From Nitrospira sp. (GTDB lineage: Bacteria; Nitrospirota; Nitrospiria; Nitrospirales; Nitrospiraceae): 64,000 nucleotides of DNA. Numbering within the stretch: position 1 is the first letter of the stretch; every line of letters starts with the position of its first letter. Positions 28,125 through 36,904 of the stretch are shown here, piece after piece. The translations under genes and the position numbers were made by a program. The stretch is taken from the NCBI GenBank assembly GCA_029194535.1, contig JARFXR010000001.1, forward strand, positions 1,124,721 through 1,188,720, read 5' to 3'. A model generated the notes under the pieces. It worked only from the letters and a program-made list of their open reading frames with translations. It was not told the origin of the DNA and did not search any database.

Positions 28125-30293
28125 ATGGTGTATGAAACTGTGACGGATCTTGACCAGTTGCTCGACCGAGTCAAGAGCTATCATGTCGACGCAGATCTGG
28201 GAGTCGTGCGCAAGGCGTATGAATTTTCGGCTCGGGCGCACCAAGGCCAAGTCCGACGGTCCGGTGAGCCGTATCTTCAGCATCCCATCGCCGTGGCGGG
28301 AGTCCTGACTTCGCTGAAGACGGACGTGACGGCCATCGTGGCCGGGCTGCTCCACGATACTCTGGAGGACACTGTCGCGACGCCCGAAGAGCTTGAAAAG
28401 GAGTTCGGCAAAGAGGTCGTGCATCTTGTCGACGGCGTCACCAAGATCGGCAAGATCACCTTTAAGAGCTACGAGGAAAAGCAAGCGGAGAACTTCAGAA
28501 AGATGGTGCTCTCGATGGCGGATGACATCCGCGTCGTGCTCATTAAGCTTGCCGATCGTCTACACAACATGCGCACCCTGGAGCATCTCAGCCCCATGAA
28601 GCGGCAGGCCATTGCGCAGGAAACGTTGGAGATCTACGCGCCGCTTGCCAACCGTTTGGGAATCGGTTGGATCAAGAACGAATTGGAGGACCTGTGCCTG
28701 AAACATCTGAAGCCAGATGTGTACGAAATGCTTCGGGTGCGTGTCGCGAAGCGAGATGAGGATCGCCAACAGTATATTCAGGAAGTCATCGAATTGGTGA
28801 ACCACGCAATGCGAGAGAATGGGCTGTCCGGGCAGGTGTATGGCCGTCCCAAGCACCTGTACGGGATTTATCAAAAGATGAACAAGCAGGCCATCTCCTT
28901 CGAAGAAGTCTACGACCTGACCGCGCTGCGTATCGTCACCGATACCAAGATGGGCTGCTATGCCTTGGTGGGTGTGATCCATTCTCTCTGGCGTCCCGTT
29001 CCTGGGCGCTTCAAGGACTATATCGCCATTCCCAAGTCCAACCTGTACCAGTCGTTGCACACAACGGTCGTCGGCCCAAAGGGTGAACATGTCGAATTTC
29101 AGATCCGAACGGAAGATATGCACCGTGTGGCCGAATATGGGATTGCGGCTCATTGGAAGTACAAAGAGCAGGGGCGCGTCACGGATCGTGACAGCAAGGC
29201 CTTCGGTTGGCTGCACCAATTCGTGGAATGGCAGCGTGACCTGACCGATAATCGTCAGTTCATGGATTCCGTCAGACTCGACCTCTTTCATGACGTCGTC
29301 TATGTGTTCACGCCCAAGGGCATCTTGAAGGAGTTGCCGAAGGGCTCGACTCCGGTGGACTTTGCCTTTGCGATCCACACCGAAGTCGGCGATCATTGTG
29401 TCGGCGCCAAGGTCAACGGGAAAATCGTTCCCTTGAAGCATCAATTGGAAAGTGGAGACACGGTGGAGATCCTCACGTCACCCACGCAGACTCCGCACAA
29501 AGATTGGTTGAAATTCGTCCGCACATCGCGCGCCAAGACGAAGATCAAGCATTGGATCAAGGTCGAAGAGCAGAAGCGCAGCATCGAAATTGGACGCCGT
29601 CTGTTGGAATCGGAGTTTAGACGACACGGCATGGCTCCCGCCCAGATGTTGAAGTCGGCTGAATTGTTGGATGTGGCTCAACAGGCGGGATTCGATACGA
29701 CCGATGATCTGGCGGCTGCGGTAGGGTTCGGCCACATGTCGACGGCGCAGGTGATCGGTAAACTGAAGGCTGCCTCGACACCGGCCGAAGAGCGACCGAC
29801 CGTGCAAAAGGCGTCGTCCGTCAGAAGCGACGACAAGGGGGTCAAGGTCAGAGGGGCTCGAGATCTCTTGATGCAACTGTCACGTTGCTGCAATCCGGTG
29901 CCTGGGGATCGCATACTCGGATACATCACGCGTGGACGAGGCCTGACAATCCACGCCATTGATTGTCCCAATCTCGAGGCGCTGGACTACGATCGAGAAC
30001 GATTGGTCGAAGTGGAATGGGATTCCGCTACGCCCAGTACGCATGCGGTCAAAGTGTCGGTGATGGCCGTAGACAAGACGGGAGTGCTGGCCAACGTCTC
30101 CTCGGCCATCGCGGAATGTCACGCCAATATCAGCCGGGCGGAGATCGCGACGCGCGAGGACCGAAAAGCCGTCCTGGACTTTATCATCGAAGTGTCCGGT
30201 ACGCAGCACTTAGATCAAGTGCTGAAAGCAATCGAGCGAGTCGACGGGGTGATTACAGCCAGACGAGTGCGTGCCTGGCAAGAGCGGTCATAG
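28125..30293 (+). CDS. rel: Bifunctional (p)ppGpp synthetase/hydrolase
   Basis: Domains in order: an HD hydrolase (LLHDTLEDT), the synthetase (GRFKDYIAIPKSNLYQSLHT, EFQIRTEDMHRVAEYGIAAHWKYKE), TGS (PKGILKELPKGSTPVDFAFAIH), a helical/zinc-finger segment (LSRCCNPVPGD, with HAIDCPN) and a C-terminal ACT domain. Both catalytic halves look intact, so it should make and break the alarmone in response to starvation. Start at ATG 28125, just after recJ. A hairpin follows at 30332. Confidence 0.95.
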   Translation: MVYETVTDLDQLLDRVKSYHVDADLGVVRKAYEFSARAHQGQVRRSGEPYLQHPIAVAGVLTSLKTDVTAIVAGLLHDTLEDTVATPEELEKEFGKEVVHLVDGVTKIGKITFKSYEEKQAENFRKMVLSMADDIRVVLIKLADRLHNMRTLEHLSPMKRQAIAQETLEIYAPLANRLGIGWIKNELEDLCLKHLKPDVYEMLRVRVAKRDEDRQQYIQEVIELVNHAMRENGLSGQVYGRPKHLYGIYQKMNKQAISFEEVYDLTALRIVTDTKMGCYALVGVIHSLWRPVPGRFKDYIAIPKSNLYQSLHTTVVGPKGEHVEFQIRTEDMHRVAEYGIAAHWKYKEQGRVTDRDSKAFGWLHQFVEWQRDLTDNRQFMDSVRLDLFHDVVYVFTPKGILKELPKGSTPVDFAFAIHTEVGDHCVGAKVNGKIVPLKHQLESGDTVEILTSPTQTPHKDWLKFVRTSRAKTKIKHWIKVEEQKRSIEIGRRLLESEFRRHGMAPAQMLKSAELLDVAQQAGFDTTDDLAAAVGFGHMSTAQVIGKLKAASTPAEERPTVQKASSVRSDDKGVKVRGARDLLMQLSRCCNPVPGDRILGYITRGRGLTIHAIDCPNLEALDYDRERLVEVEWDSATPSTHAVKVSVMAVDKTGVLANVSSAIAECHANISRAEIATREDRKAVLDFIIEVSGTQHLDQVLKAIERVDGVITARRVRAWQERS

Positions 30294-30331
30294 TGGAAGG
30301 CCGGAAGGCGCACCTGGCTTCGTGCATGACA

Positions 30332-30364
30332 GGGACTGGCTCCCGCGTAGCCGGTGCCAGTCCC
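30332..30364 (+). terminator. Terminator-like hairpin after rel
   Basis: A 9-bp perfect stem, GGGACTGGC (30332-30340) with GCCAGTCCC (30356-30364). The following bases are T-poor, so it may be Rho-assisted. Confidence 0.45.
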
Positions 30365-30412
30365 CGTCTATTTGAGCATGGAGACAGGCGTCGGCAGGAT
30401 AGGCGGCTGTCC

Positions 30413-30865
30413 CTATGGTTCCCGAAATTGCAGCTTGGCTCCTCTCTCGATCTTAAGGCGTTCCGCCTCTCCGCTTCCGAGTTCCAAGACATAGAGCGCT
30501 GGATCGTTCGGCTGATACTGGGGGCACCCATCGTCCGTTCTCGTGCAGATAGGGACCCTGTGCGCGATGTGGATGACCTGCTTTTTCTCGTTCATCCAGA
30601 TGATGTCGAGAGGTATCTTTGTGTTTTTCATCCAGAAGGTCCAGGGTTGGGCCTGTCCGAAGGTGAAGAGCATCCCTCGATCGCGAGGGAGGTGCTCGCG
30701 GAACATGAGTCCCTCTGCGCGTTTTCGTTGAGTGTCGGCGATTTCTGCATTGATGATCGTGCCGTTCGGAAGACGGATCTGGACCAAGTGATCGTCCGCT
30801 TCCGTGGTGGCCGGTTGGAGAAGAATCCAGCCAAACAACGCTATGAGCAGCCAATTCATCCGCAT
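30413..30865 (-). CDS. Exported DUF192 protein
   Basis: A signal peptide (ending near TTEA) is followed by a DUF192 domain: QRKRAEGLMFRE, GMLFTF and FWMKNTKIPLDIIWM. The function of the family is not known; members are small beta-rich proteins, often periplasmic. Start chosen at ATG 30865 with AGGA 8 bases upstream; a longer frame to 30901 is possible. It is convergent with rel. Confidence 0.85.
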   Translation of the reverse strand: MRMNWLLIALFGWILLQPATTEADDHLVQIRLPNGTIINAEIADTQRKRAEGLMFREHLPRDRGMLFTFGQAQPWTFWMKNTKIPLDIIWMNEKKQVIHIAHRVPICTRTDDGCPQYQPNDPALYVLELGSGEAERLKIERGAKLQFREP

Positions 30866-30980
30866 CGCAGGCATCCTATCGAGGTGAGTGAGGGCAGTCA
30901 ATACAGTGCAGCGTCTCGTTTCGCGGCTTGAATTCAGCCGCGGGCTGTGCCATCCTCGCCGTCAAAGGAGCAGATCCACA

Positions 30981-31166
30981 ATGAAAGAAAAGCGTCGGGT
31001 CTTGTACAAGAAAGGGGTCTTCGTTTGTCCCAAGTGCCGCCAGTCATACGTCCAGGAAAAATGGATCGAAGAATGGAGGATCCGCTGCCATAAATGCGAC
31101 TATCGCGGGACATTGACCGAGGTTTCGGTTGAAGAGCACATGGATGAAGAAACCATCCGCCACTGA
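30981..31166 (+). CDS. Small zinc-ribbon protein
   Basis: 61 residues with CPKC (16-19) and CHKC (36-39), a single zinc ribbon. AGGAG lies 10 bases before ATG 30981. The rest is charged. Such proteins often bind RNA polymerase, RNA or DNA, but no function can be named. It is followed by the exported flavodoxin gene. Confidence 0.7.
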   Translation: MKEKRRVLYKKGVFVCPKCRQSYVQEKWIEEWRIRCHKCDYRGTLTEVSVEEHMDEETIRH

Positions 31167-31207
31167 CCGCCCGCTGTCCCGCCGCCCCTGAATTCCAGAG
31201 CCTTCCA

Positions 31208-31813
31208 ATGAGATTGCCGTCGGTTCTACTTGCCGTCGTTCTGGGGACTCTCAGCTACCCGTCTGCGAGCGTCGGAGGAGAAGAGGCATCCTCTCCGACC
31301 GTAAAAGTCCTGGTGACATTTCATTCGTTGTCCGGCCATACGGAGCGGATGGCGGAGGCCGTGGCCTCGGGTGCGGAAGAACTGCCCGGCACGCAAGTGC
31401 TCGTCAAGCGCGTACGAGAGGTGACGTCCGAGGACCTGTTTTCTTCTGACGCAATCATCGTCGGGTCGCCGGTCTATTGGTCGAACATGTCGGGAGAGGT
31501 CAAATCGTTCTTTGACGACTGGCAGTTCAAGTTCGGCGTCTTTCCCGAGTTCAAGATGAAGAATAAGGTCGGCGCAGCCTTCGCGACCGGGGGGCAGGTT
31601 TCCAGCGGCAAAGAGGTGACCATGCTCACGATCCTTGCCGCAATGTTGGGCAATCAAATGATCGTCGTCAGCGGTGGCGGGGCGTTCGGCGCGTCGGCCA
31701 CGACGGAAGGAGACAGCCCGGGAGTCGATAAAGGGGAACTCGCCGACGCTCGTCTGCTCGGCAGACGGGTCGCCGAAGTGTCGGCGATGCTCAAGCACAT
31801 TCCGGTGAGATAG
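31208..31813 (+). CDS. Exported flavodoxin/WrbA-like protein
   Basis: An N-terminal signal peptide (ending near ASVGGEEA) precedes a WrbA-type flavodoxin fold: the FMN phosphate loop SLSGHTERMAEA, VGSPVYWSNMSGEVKSFFDDW and FATGGQ. WrbA proteins are NAD(P)H:quinone oxidoreductases and normally cytoplasmic, so export of a flavodoxin fold is unusual and would need either Tat or periplasmic FMN attachment. No twin arginine is seen. It lies tail to tail with bfd. Confidence 0.8.
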   Translation: MRLPSVLLAVVLGTLSYPSASVGGEEASSPTVKVLVTFHSLSGHTERMAEAVASGAEELPGTQVLVKRVREVTSEDLFSSDAIIVGSPVYWSNMSGEVKSFFDDWQFKFGVFPEFKMKNKVGAAFATGGQVSSGKEVTMLTILAAMLGNQMIVVSGGGAFGASATTEGDSPGVDKGELADARLLGRRVAEVSAMLKHIPVR

Positions 31814-31832
31814 ACGCCTCAGGACGCGGAGG

Positions 31833-32039
31833 TTAGGTGCGGACTTCGCTGGGAGCAGGGAGGCGATGCTCACCGGTCGCTAGTTCGACGAACTCCCGAA
31901 TGTTCTTCGAGCAACGCCCGCAACAGCCGGATTCTTTCAAGCCAAACTTCGATTTGAGCTGGCAGGCCATCACAAGACCGGCTCGCCCTGCCGCTCGCAC
32001 GTCAGATTCCGTGATTCCCTTGCAGAGACAAACATACAT
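31833..32039 (-). CDS. bfd: Bacterioferritin-associated ferredoxin-like [2Fe-2S] protein
   Basis: 68 residues with the BFD pattern: Cys4-x-Cys6 (YVCLC) and Cys40-x2-Cys43 (CGRC). Bfd reduces stored ferric iron in bacterioferritin so that it can be released. The promoter just upstream carries a Fur-box-like palindrome, so iron repression is likely. No bacterioferritin gene is seen in the window. Confidence 0.88.
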   Translation of the reverse strand: MYVCLCKGITESDVRAAGRAGLVMACQLKSKFGLKESGCCGRCSKNIREFVELATGEHRLPAPSEVRT

Positions 32040-32066
32040 GAGCGCCTCGCGATAAATCGACGATTA

Positions 32067-32109
32067 TGAGAAGCATTCTCAGTATGCCGCCGAGAGACCG
32101 TTTTGTCAA
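32067..32109 (-). promoter_or_regulatory. Iron-responsive promoter: Fur-box-like palindrome with -35/-10
   Basis: On the minus strand, TTGACA (plus 32104-32109), a 17-base spacer and CATACT (plus 32081-32086) form a promoter for bfd. TGAGAAGCATTCTCA at 32067-32081, a 7-1-7 palindrome close to a Fur box, covers the start-site region. Confidence 0.65.
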
Positions 32110-32151
32110 GCCCTGTCCACCATCTGGTTTCTTCAATTTTTACGCCGAGAA

Positions 32152-33951
32152 CTATGAGAGGGTGGCTTCTAACTGGATGACCATCCCCCTCATCGCATCG
32201 AAACCTGACTGCCAGAATCTCTGGGCGGTCATGTCCACGCCGAGCTTGCTCAGGATCTGATTCGGGGATTGCGAGCCCCCGGTGCCGAGCAGGTCCAGAT
32301 ATTTCGGAACGAAGTCCTGGCCTTGCTCCTGGTACATGCGATAGAGGGCCAAAACGAGCAAATTGCCGAAACTGTAGGAATAGCAGTAGAACGGACTGGC
32401 GAAGATGTGAGGGATCGTGAGCCATTCCCACCGAAACTCATCCGGGACGGTCACCGCCTTACCGAACTGCTGGCGGAGTTCACCCAGATAGGTGTGCGCG
32501 AGTTGGTCGGCCGTCGCGCCGTCGTCGATCATCTGGTGAGCCATCCGCTCAAAACGAACGAAGTACGCTTGCCGCATGACGGTGGCGTACATGTCGTCCA
32601 GCTGGGTCAGCAGCAGTCCCTGTCGGACCTCCCTTCTGGTTTCCTGGCGCATGAGCGCCTCGGAGAGAATGCGTTCCCCGAAGACCGAGGCCGTTTCGGC
32701 GAGAGGCAACGTCGCGTGAAATGTAAACACGGAATGGTGCCCGGCCAGCATTCCGTGGACCGCGTGACCCAGTTCATGGGCCATCGTCGCGATGTCGCGT
32801 GCGTCACCGGTATAGTTCAACAACACATAGGGCGTTCGTCCCGGCACCACGCTGTAACAGTAGGCTCCACCCATCTTGCCCGGTCTGGTCGCCGCGTCGA
32901 TATGACGCTCGCTGAAGACCTGGTCGACAAGATCGGCCAGCCGGGGTGAGAATTCCCGATAGGCTGCTCTCACCATGGAGACCGCATCGGCATAGGCGTA
33001 CTTCTTCGATTCGGTCTGATGCGGCGCATAGAGATGGTAGCGGCTCATGGGCTTGATTCCGCAGATTCTGGCCTTCAGCTTAAAATAAGTCTGAAAGACG
33101 TCGGCGTTCTTGGCGCAAATCGAGAGCAACGCCTCGACGGCTTCGTCGGGCACATCGTTCCCGAGGTTGCGTGCCGCGATCGGAGAGGAGAAGCCTCGCA
33201 AGGAGCGATTTTCAGATTTCCAGTCGTTGACCAAGGTCTTGTAGATTTCTCCCAGGAGGTCGCGTTGAGCCGAGAACACGCGATAGAATTCGGTATACGC
33301 GGCCTGTCGGACTGCGCCTTTCGGGCTGCGCACGTAGGACATCAATTCTTCCCGGCCGACGACTTTCTTCTTCCCACGATCCCGAATGACGAAGGACAAG
33401 CCGTTCGTGACCACTTCGTAGAGCGTAATGACCGCGCTGCGTCCCGTGACGTTCTTGATGTTGATGATCTTTTCTTCGACCTCGGAGAGCGTATGGGGTT
33501 TGTGCCGGCGAATCGTTTCAAGATAGTAGCGCAGGTCATGCGAGTCGGCCATGAGGCGATTCGCGGTCGACTCGTCCACGCCCTGCCACCAGAGATCGAA
33601 AAACAGCAAGCGATTGTTGAGGGCGGCGAGGCGTTCCTCCACGCGCGTCTTGAACGAGCGTGCCTTCAGGTCTTTCGTATTCTCCGAGAACCAGAGGTAC
33701 GCATAGGCACTGAGGCTGGACGAACGCCCGGCGACGGCCTCGAGCGTCTTCAGAATCGATTGGAAGGCATCGCCGGACATTGTGTGAGTCAAGGTCGGTC
33801 GGGCCGACTCGATCTGCGCGACCTGCGCATCGAGGTCGGCGAGGTACCGGTCGAGTCGATCCACGGGGTTCTCCACAAGATCGCCGAGCATCCATCGCCC
33901 GGGCACGGCGAACCGCCGTGCCCGCTGTCGAACAGAGACTGTCGCCGCCAT
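32152..33951 (-). CDS. pepF: Oligoendopeptidase F, M3 family
   Basis: 599 residues with the M3 zinc motif HELGH at residues 392-396 (MAHELGHAVHGML) and the downstream GERILSEALM. The helical N-terminal part (LDRYLADLDAQVAQIESARP) fits the PepF group. The enzyme cleaves oligopeptides in the cytoplasm. Start chosen at ATG 33951, because AAGGAG lies 7 bases upstream; the open frame extends to 34098 with an unlikely Cys-rich leader. The genes at 34097 and beyond diverge. Confidence 0.92.
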   Translation of the reverse strand: MAATVSVRQRARRFAVPGRWMLGDLVENPVDRLDRYLADLDAQVAQIESARPTLTHTMSGDAFQSILKTLEAVAGRSSSLSAYAYLWFSENTKDLKARSFKTRVEERLAALNNRLLFFDLWWQGVDESTANRLMADSHDLRYYLETIRRHKPHTLSEVEEKIINIKNVTGRSAVITLYEVVTNGLSFVIRDRGKKKVVGREELMSYVRSPKGAVRQAAYTEFYRVFSAQRDLLGEIYKTLVNDWKSENRSLRGFSSPIAARNLGNDVPDEAVEALLSICAKNADVFQTYFKLKARICGIKPMSRYHLYAPHQTESKKYAYADAVSMVRAAYREFSPRLADLVDQVFSERHIDAATRPGKMGGAYCYSVVPGRTPYVLLNYTGDARDIATMAHELGHAVHGMLAGHHSVFTFHATLPLAETASVFGERILSEALMRQETRREVRQGLLLTQLDDMYATVMRQAYFVRFERMAHQMIDDGATADQLAHTYLGELRQQFGKAVTVPDEFRWEWLTIPHIFASPFYCYSYSFGNLLVLALYRMYQEQGQDFVPKYLDLLGTGGSQSPNQILSKLGVDMTAQRFWQSGFDAMRGMVIQLEATLS

Positions 33952-34096
33952 GTGTCCGCTCCTTGCCATAGACGAAGGCCGGATCATATCACTCTCGCAT
34001 AGTGAGCCGGGACAAAAAATGCGCCGTCGCTGACGTGGGCGCGCGCATTGACAGCATTCCGACAGGATGTGACAATCCCCCCATCTTGAGATCGAC

Positions 34097-34426
34097 ATGA
34101 CCGATCAAGAACTTAATCGCGCCGTACAGTATGTCATTGCCAGTACGTCGTACGGCCGAGACACGGTGGAATCCGTTCTCAGAACCGGCTTTCGGGAGTT
34201 GACGGAACTCGCGTTTCAGACGACTCGGCGCTTCGAGCGGGACTCGCTTCTGGAATACGTCTCGCAGTGGACCATCAGGCAGACCAGACAGCCGGAACCA
34301 TTGGTTCGAGAGATTCTGGCATGTGCCGGCCGCTGGATGGATGAGGTGTGTGAAGAGGTCTCCAGGCGCGACTCCGAAGCGAGCCGATCGACGCCCGATG
34401 AGCACGAGGGTACGGAACTGACGTGA
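34097..34426 (+). CDS. Small hypothetical helical protein
   Basis: 109 residues, predicted helical and charged, with no signal, membrane or metal motif, and no recognised family. The start at ATG 34097 has no strong ribosome-binding site. It lies between pepF (divergent) and the putative nuclease-like gene. Confidence 0.55.
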   Translation: MTDQELNRAVQYVIASTSYGRDTVESVLRTGFRELTELAFQTTRRFERDSLLEYVSQWTIRQTRQPEPLVREILACAGRWMDEVCEEVSRRDSEASRSTPDEHEGTELT

Positions 34427-34532
34427 GTCCCGGTCCGGCGCGCCGCTAGGGAGGCTGCCGCTCCGTTCCTTGCGGTACCGAGCGCATTGGTCGCTCACGA
34501 AGTTCTGTCCCCGAATCCATCCTGCGCACTCC

Positions 34533-35372
34533 ATGGCTCGCTTTCGTCCCAGACAGACAATCAAACTGGTCAACGGCCTCCTCCATACCAGAGTCGCAGC
34601 GGAGGCCACGCTCTGGACCGATGAGCCGGTGCTCCCCCTCGAGATTCGGGAGCGATACGCCTCGCTGCAGCGGGAGTGCCGCGATCACTCGAGTCGCCTC
34701 CGGCTGGGGCGGCTTCTCCATCGGCTGACTCAACACGATCATGGTGTTCGGGAATCGGCTCTCGCGGAGATGGAACTGGCTTCGCAGTTGATTCGTGTCG
34801 GTGCCGCCGTCACGTTTCTACCCGAGTCCCAAGCGAAGACCGCGGATTTCGAGTGCCGTATCGGCCCGGACCGATTCTTCGTCGAAGTCACGGCGATGGT
34901 CGGCTCGAGCACGCCGCGGCGGAGCCGAGTGGCCGGGCTCACTGATGGGGAGCATGAAGCGCCGGACCGAGGCGCGCTCCTGATTCATCGCGTGCTCGCC
35001 CGTATCCGGCAGAAGGCCAAGCAACTGGCTGACTATGCCGATCCAGTCGTTCTCAGCCTTTCGATCCCCCGGGCGGAACTGGAAGGGGGCGGCCGCATCC
35101 GGCGAGAGATTGTCAGGCTCGACCTGAGGGCGCTCGCCGGCTCGGCGACCATGCTCTTGACCAAGCTCCGACACCTGAGCGCGGTCTTGATCACGCTGTG
35201 GGACGTGGAGCCTCTTCCGTTCGGTGCCGCGACCCGGTTGGTCAACGCCGATGTGCACCAGCGGAGCCGGCGTCAGACCGGCCATCCGCGTGTGAAGCTG
35301 TTCATCCGGAATCCTTCCGCTGCGACGCCGTTGACGGAATATCAACAGAACTCGTTCGATCAGTTGCTGTGA
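34533..35372 (+). CDS. Hypothetical protein, possible PD-(D/E)XK-like fold
   Basis: 279 residues, basic and Arg-rich. After a helical region (residues about 60-95) comes ADFECRIG then RFFVEVTA, a D ... E-x-T arrangement that resembles the core of PD-(D/E)XK nucleases, with Thr where the catalytic Lys is common. A later segment (VVLSLSIPRAEL) looks like further core strands. It may be a nuclease or a structurally related inactive protein. No partner genes of a defence system are adjacent. Confidence 0.5.
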   Translation: MARFRPRQTIKLVNGLLHTRVAAEATLWTDEPVLPLEIRERYASLQRECRDHSSRLRLGRLLHRLTQHDHGVRESALAEMELASQLIRVGAAVTFLPESQAKTADFECRIGPDRFFVEVTAMVGSSTPRRSRVAGLTDGEHEAPDRGALLIHRVLARIRQKAKQLADYADPVVLSLSIPRAELEGGGRIRREIVRLDLRALAGSATMLLTKLRHLSAVLITLWDVEPLPFGAATRLVNADVHQRSRRQTGHPRVKLFIRNPSAATPLTEYQQNSFDQLL

Positions 35373-35383
35373 GGTGTGGAGGA

Positions 35384-35701
35384 TCAGGCAGGCAGGGAAC
35401 CCTTGAGGCTCTCAAGGTTCTTCGTGACCATCGCATCGCCGTTCTTGGCTGAGATCTCGATACCCGTGGCGGCAATGTCCCGGCACTCGGCGTACCGACC
35501 CAATTTATGCAGCGACTGGGCAAGAGCGTAGTAGGCGGCCGAGTACCCCGGCTTGACGGTGATGCATTGGCGTAACGCCGTCACGGCTTCCTCGAAATTT
35601 CCGTCGTCCATGTAGGCCTTCCCCAAGCCGAACCACGCCACGTCATCGTTCGGATCCATGGCAAGGACTTTCTTCAGGGGGTCGATTCTGGGGTTGGGCA
35701 T
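35384..35701 (-). CDS. Small TPR protein
   Basis: 105 residues with two to three tetratricopeptide repeats (AWFGLGKAYMDDGNFEEAVTAL and AYYALAQSLHKLGRYAECRD). No signal peptide, so probably a cytoplasmic adaptor. It is convergent with the preceding gene. Confidence 0.8.
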   Translation of the reverse strand: MPNPRIDPLKKVLAMDPNDDVAWFGLGKAYMDDGNFEEAVTALRQCITVKPGYSAAYYALAQSLHKLGRYAECRDIAATGIEISAKNGDAMVTKNLESLKGSLPA

Positions 35702-35838
35702 TGGCCGCTCCGGCTGTTGTGGCCGGACGGTAGCATGAGGCGGCGCTCATTGTCTATGCGCGACGGCGCGTGCTAATCTCAACACCTGCGCGTCTTGCAC
35801 GATGGCGCGCAGCGCGCGATGTCTTGTGGATACTCATT

Positions 35839-36783
35839 ATGGGCAGGACAGGGCTTGTCTATCATGCCGCCTATCTCGATCACGACATGGGGTCTGGGCA
35901 TCCCGAGTCGCCCAACCGGCTTCGCGCAATCATGCAACAATTGGAGCATGGCGGGACGGCTGCTCGACTCTTCAAGATCGAACCCAGAAAAGCGGAGCAT
36001 GAATGGGTGACGCAAATCCACGACAGCCGTTACGTCGCGGCCCTGGAAGGCCGTGCGCCTGCGAGTGGACGAGTGGCGCTCGATCCAGACACGTCGATGT
36101 CGCCAGGGTCGCTGGAGGCGGCATACTTAGCAGCGGGCGGGGTGCTGGCGGCGGCTGATGCCATCTTGGCCGGTCGTGTCGACCATGTATTTTGCGCCGT
36201 GCGGCCTCCCGGCCATCATGCCGAGCGTGATCGCGCCATGGGGTTTTGCCTGTTCAATAACGTGGCGATCGCGGCGCGATACGTTCAGAAACGTCACGGC
36301 CTCACGAGAATTTTGATCGTCGACTGGGACGTGCATCATGGGAACGGGACGCAGCATAGTTTCGAAGAAGACCCGACCGTACTATTTTTCAGTACGCACC
36401 AGTATCCGCATTATCCGGGAACCGGACGTGCCACCGAGCGGGGAACGGGAGCCGGAGAAGGCTTTACCGTCAATGTTCCTATGGAGCAGGGCGAAGGGGA
36501 CGAGGCCTATCGGGACGTATTTCTGAAGTCCCTGGTTCCTGCGGCGAATGCGTTCCGGCCGGAGTTTGTGATCATCTCGGCCGGATTTGATGCACATCGA
36601 GAAGATCCCCTGGCCGGTATGGAACTGACCGAAACCGGCTATGCGGAGCTGACCGGCATCGTTGCCGATATTGCCAAGCGGTATGCCAAGGGACGCATCC
36701 TGTCTTGCCTGGAGGGAGGCTATCATTTGCCGGCGCTGGCGGCCTCGGTGGAAACCCATGTCCGAGCGCTTCTGGACGCATAA
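35839..36783 (+). CDS. Histone-deacetylase-family metal hydrolase
   Basis: 314 residues with the class II-type deacetylase motifs: HPESPNRL, RPPGHHAERDRAMGFC, DWDVHHGNGT, AGFDAHREDPLAGM and LEGGYH. The His-His pair, Asp (DWDVHH) and Asp (GFDAH) are the expected charge-relay and zinc residues, so it should be active. Bacterial members remove acetyl groups from polyamines, acetoin-pathway compounds or proteins; the substrate here is unknown. Start at ATG 35839. Confidence 0.9.
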   Translation: MGRTGLVYHAAYLDHDMGSGHPESPNRLRAIMQQLEHGGTAARLFKIEPRKAEHEWVTQIHDSRYVAALEGRAPASGRVALDPDTSMSPGSLEAAYLAAGGVLAAADAILAGRVDHVFCAVRPPGHHAERDRAMGFCLFNNVAIAARYVQKRHGLTRILIVDWDVHHGNGTQHSFEEDPTVLFFSTHQYPHYPGTGRATERGTGAGEGFTVNVPMEQGEGDEAYRDVFLKSLVPAANAFRPEFVIISAGFDAHREDPLAGMELTETGYAELTGIVADIAKRYAKGRILSCLEGGYHLPALAASVETHVRALLDA

Positions 36784-36904
36784 GTGAAGGAACTCGCTGC
36801 GCTGACCTGTACGGTTGCGGGGTGTGTGGCCGGACCGATGTGAGCATCTGTGCAAAATGGCTGATTGAAAGGCTTGAGGCACCAGCAGAGGATTGAGGAA
36901 CGTT

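Noticed and set aside
32152-34098. Longer 648-residue start for PepF
   Set aside because: The extra 49 residues are Cys/Arg-rich without an identifiable leader. ATG 33951 has a good ribosome-binding site.
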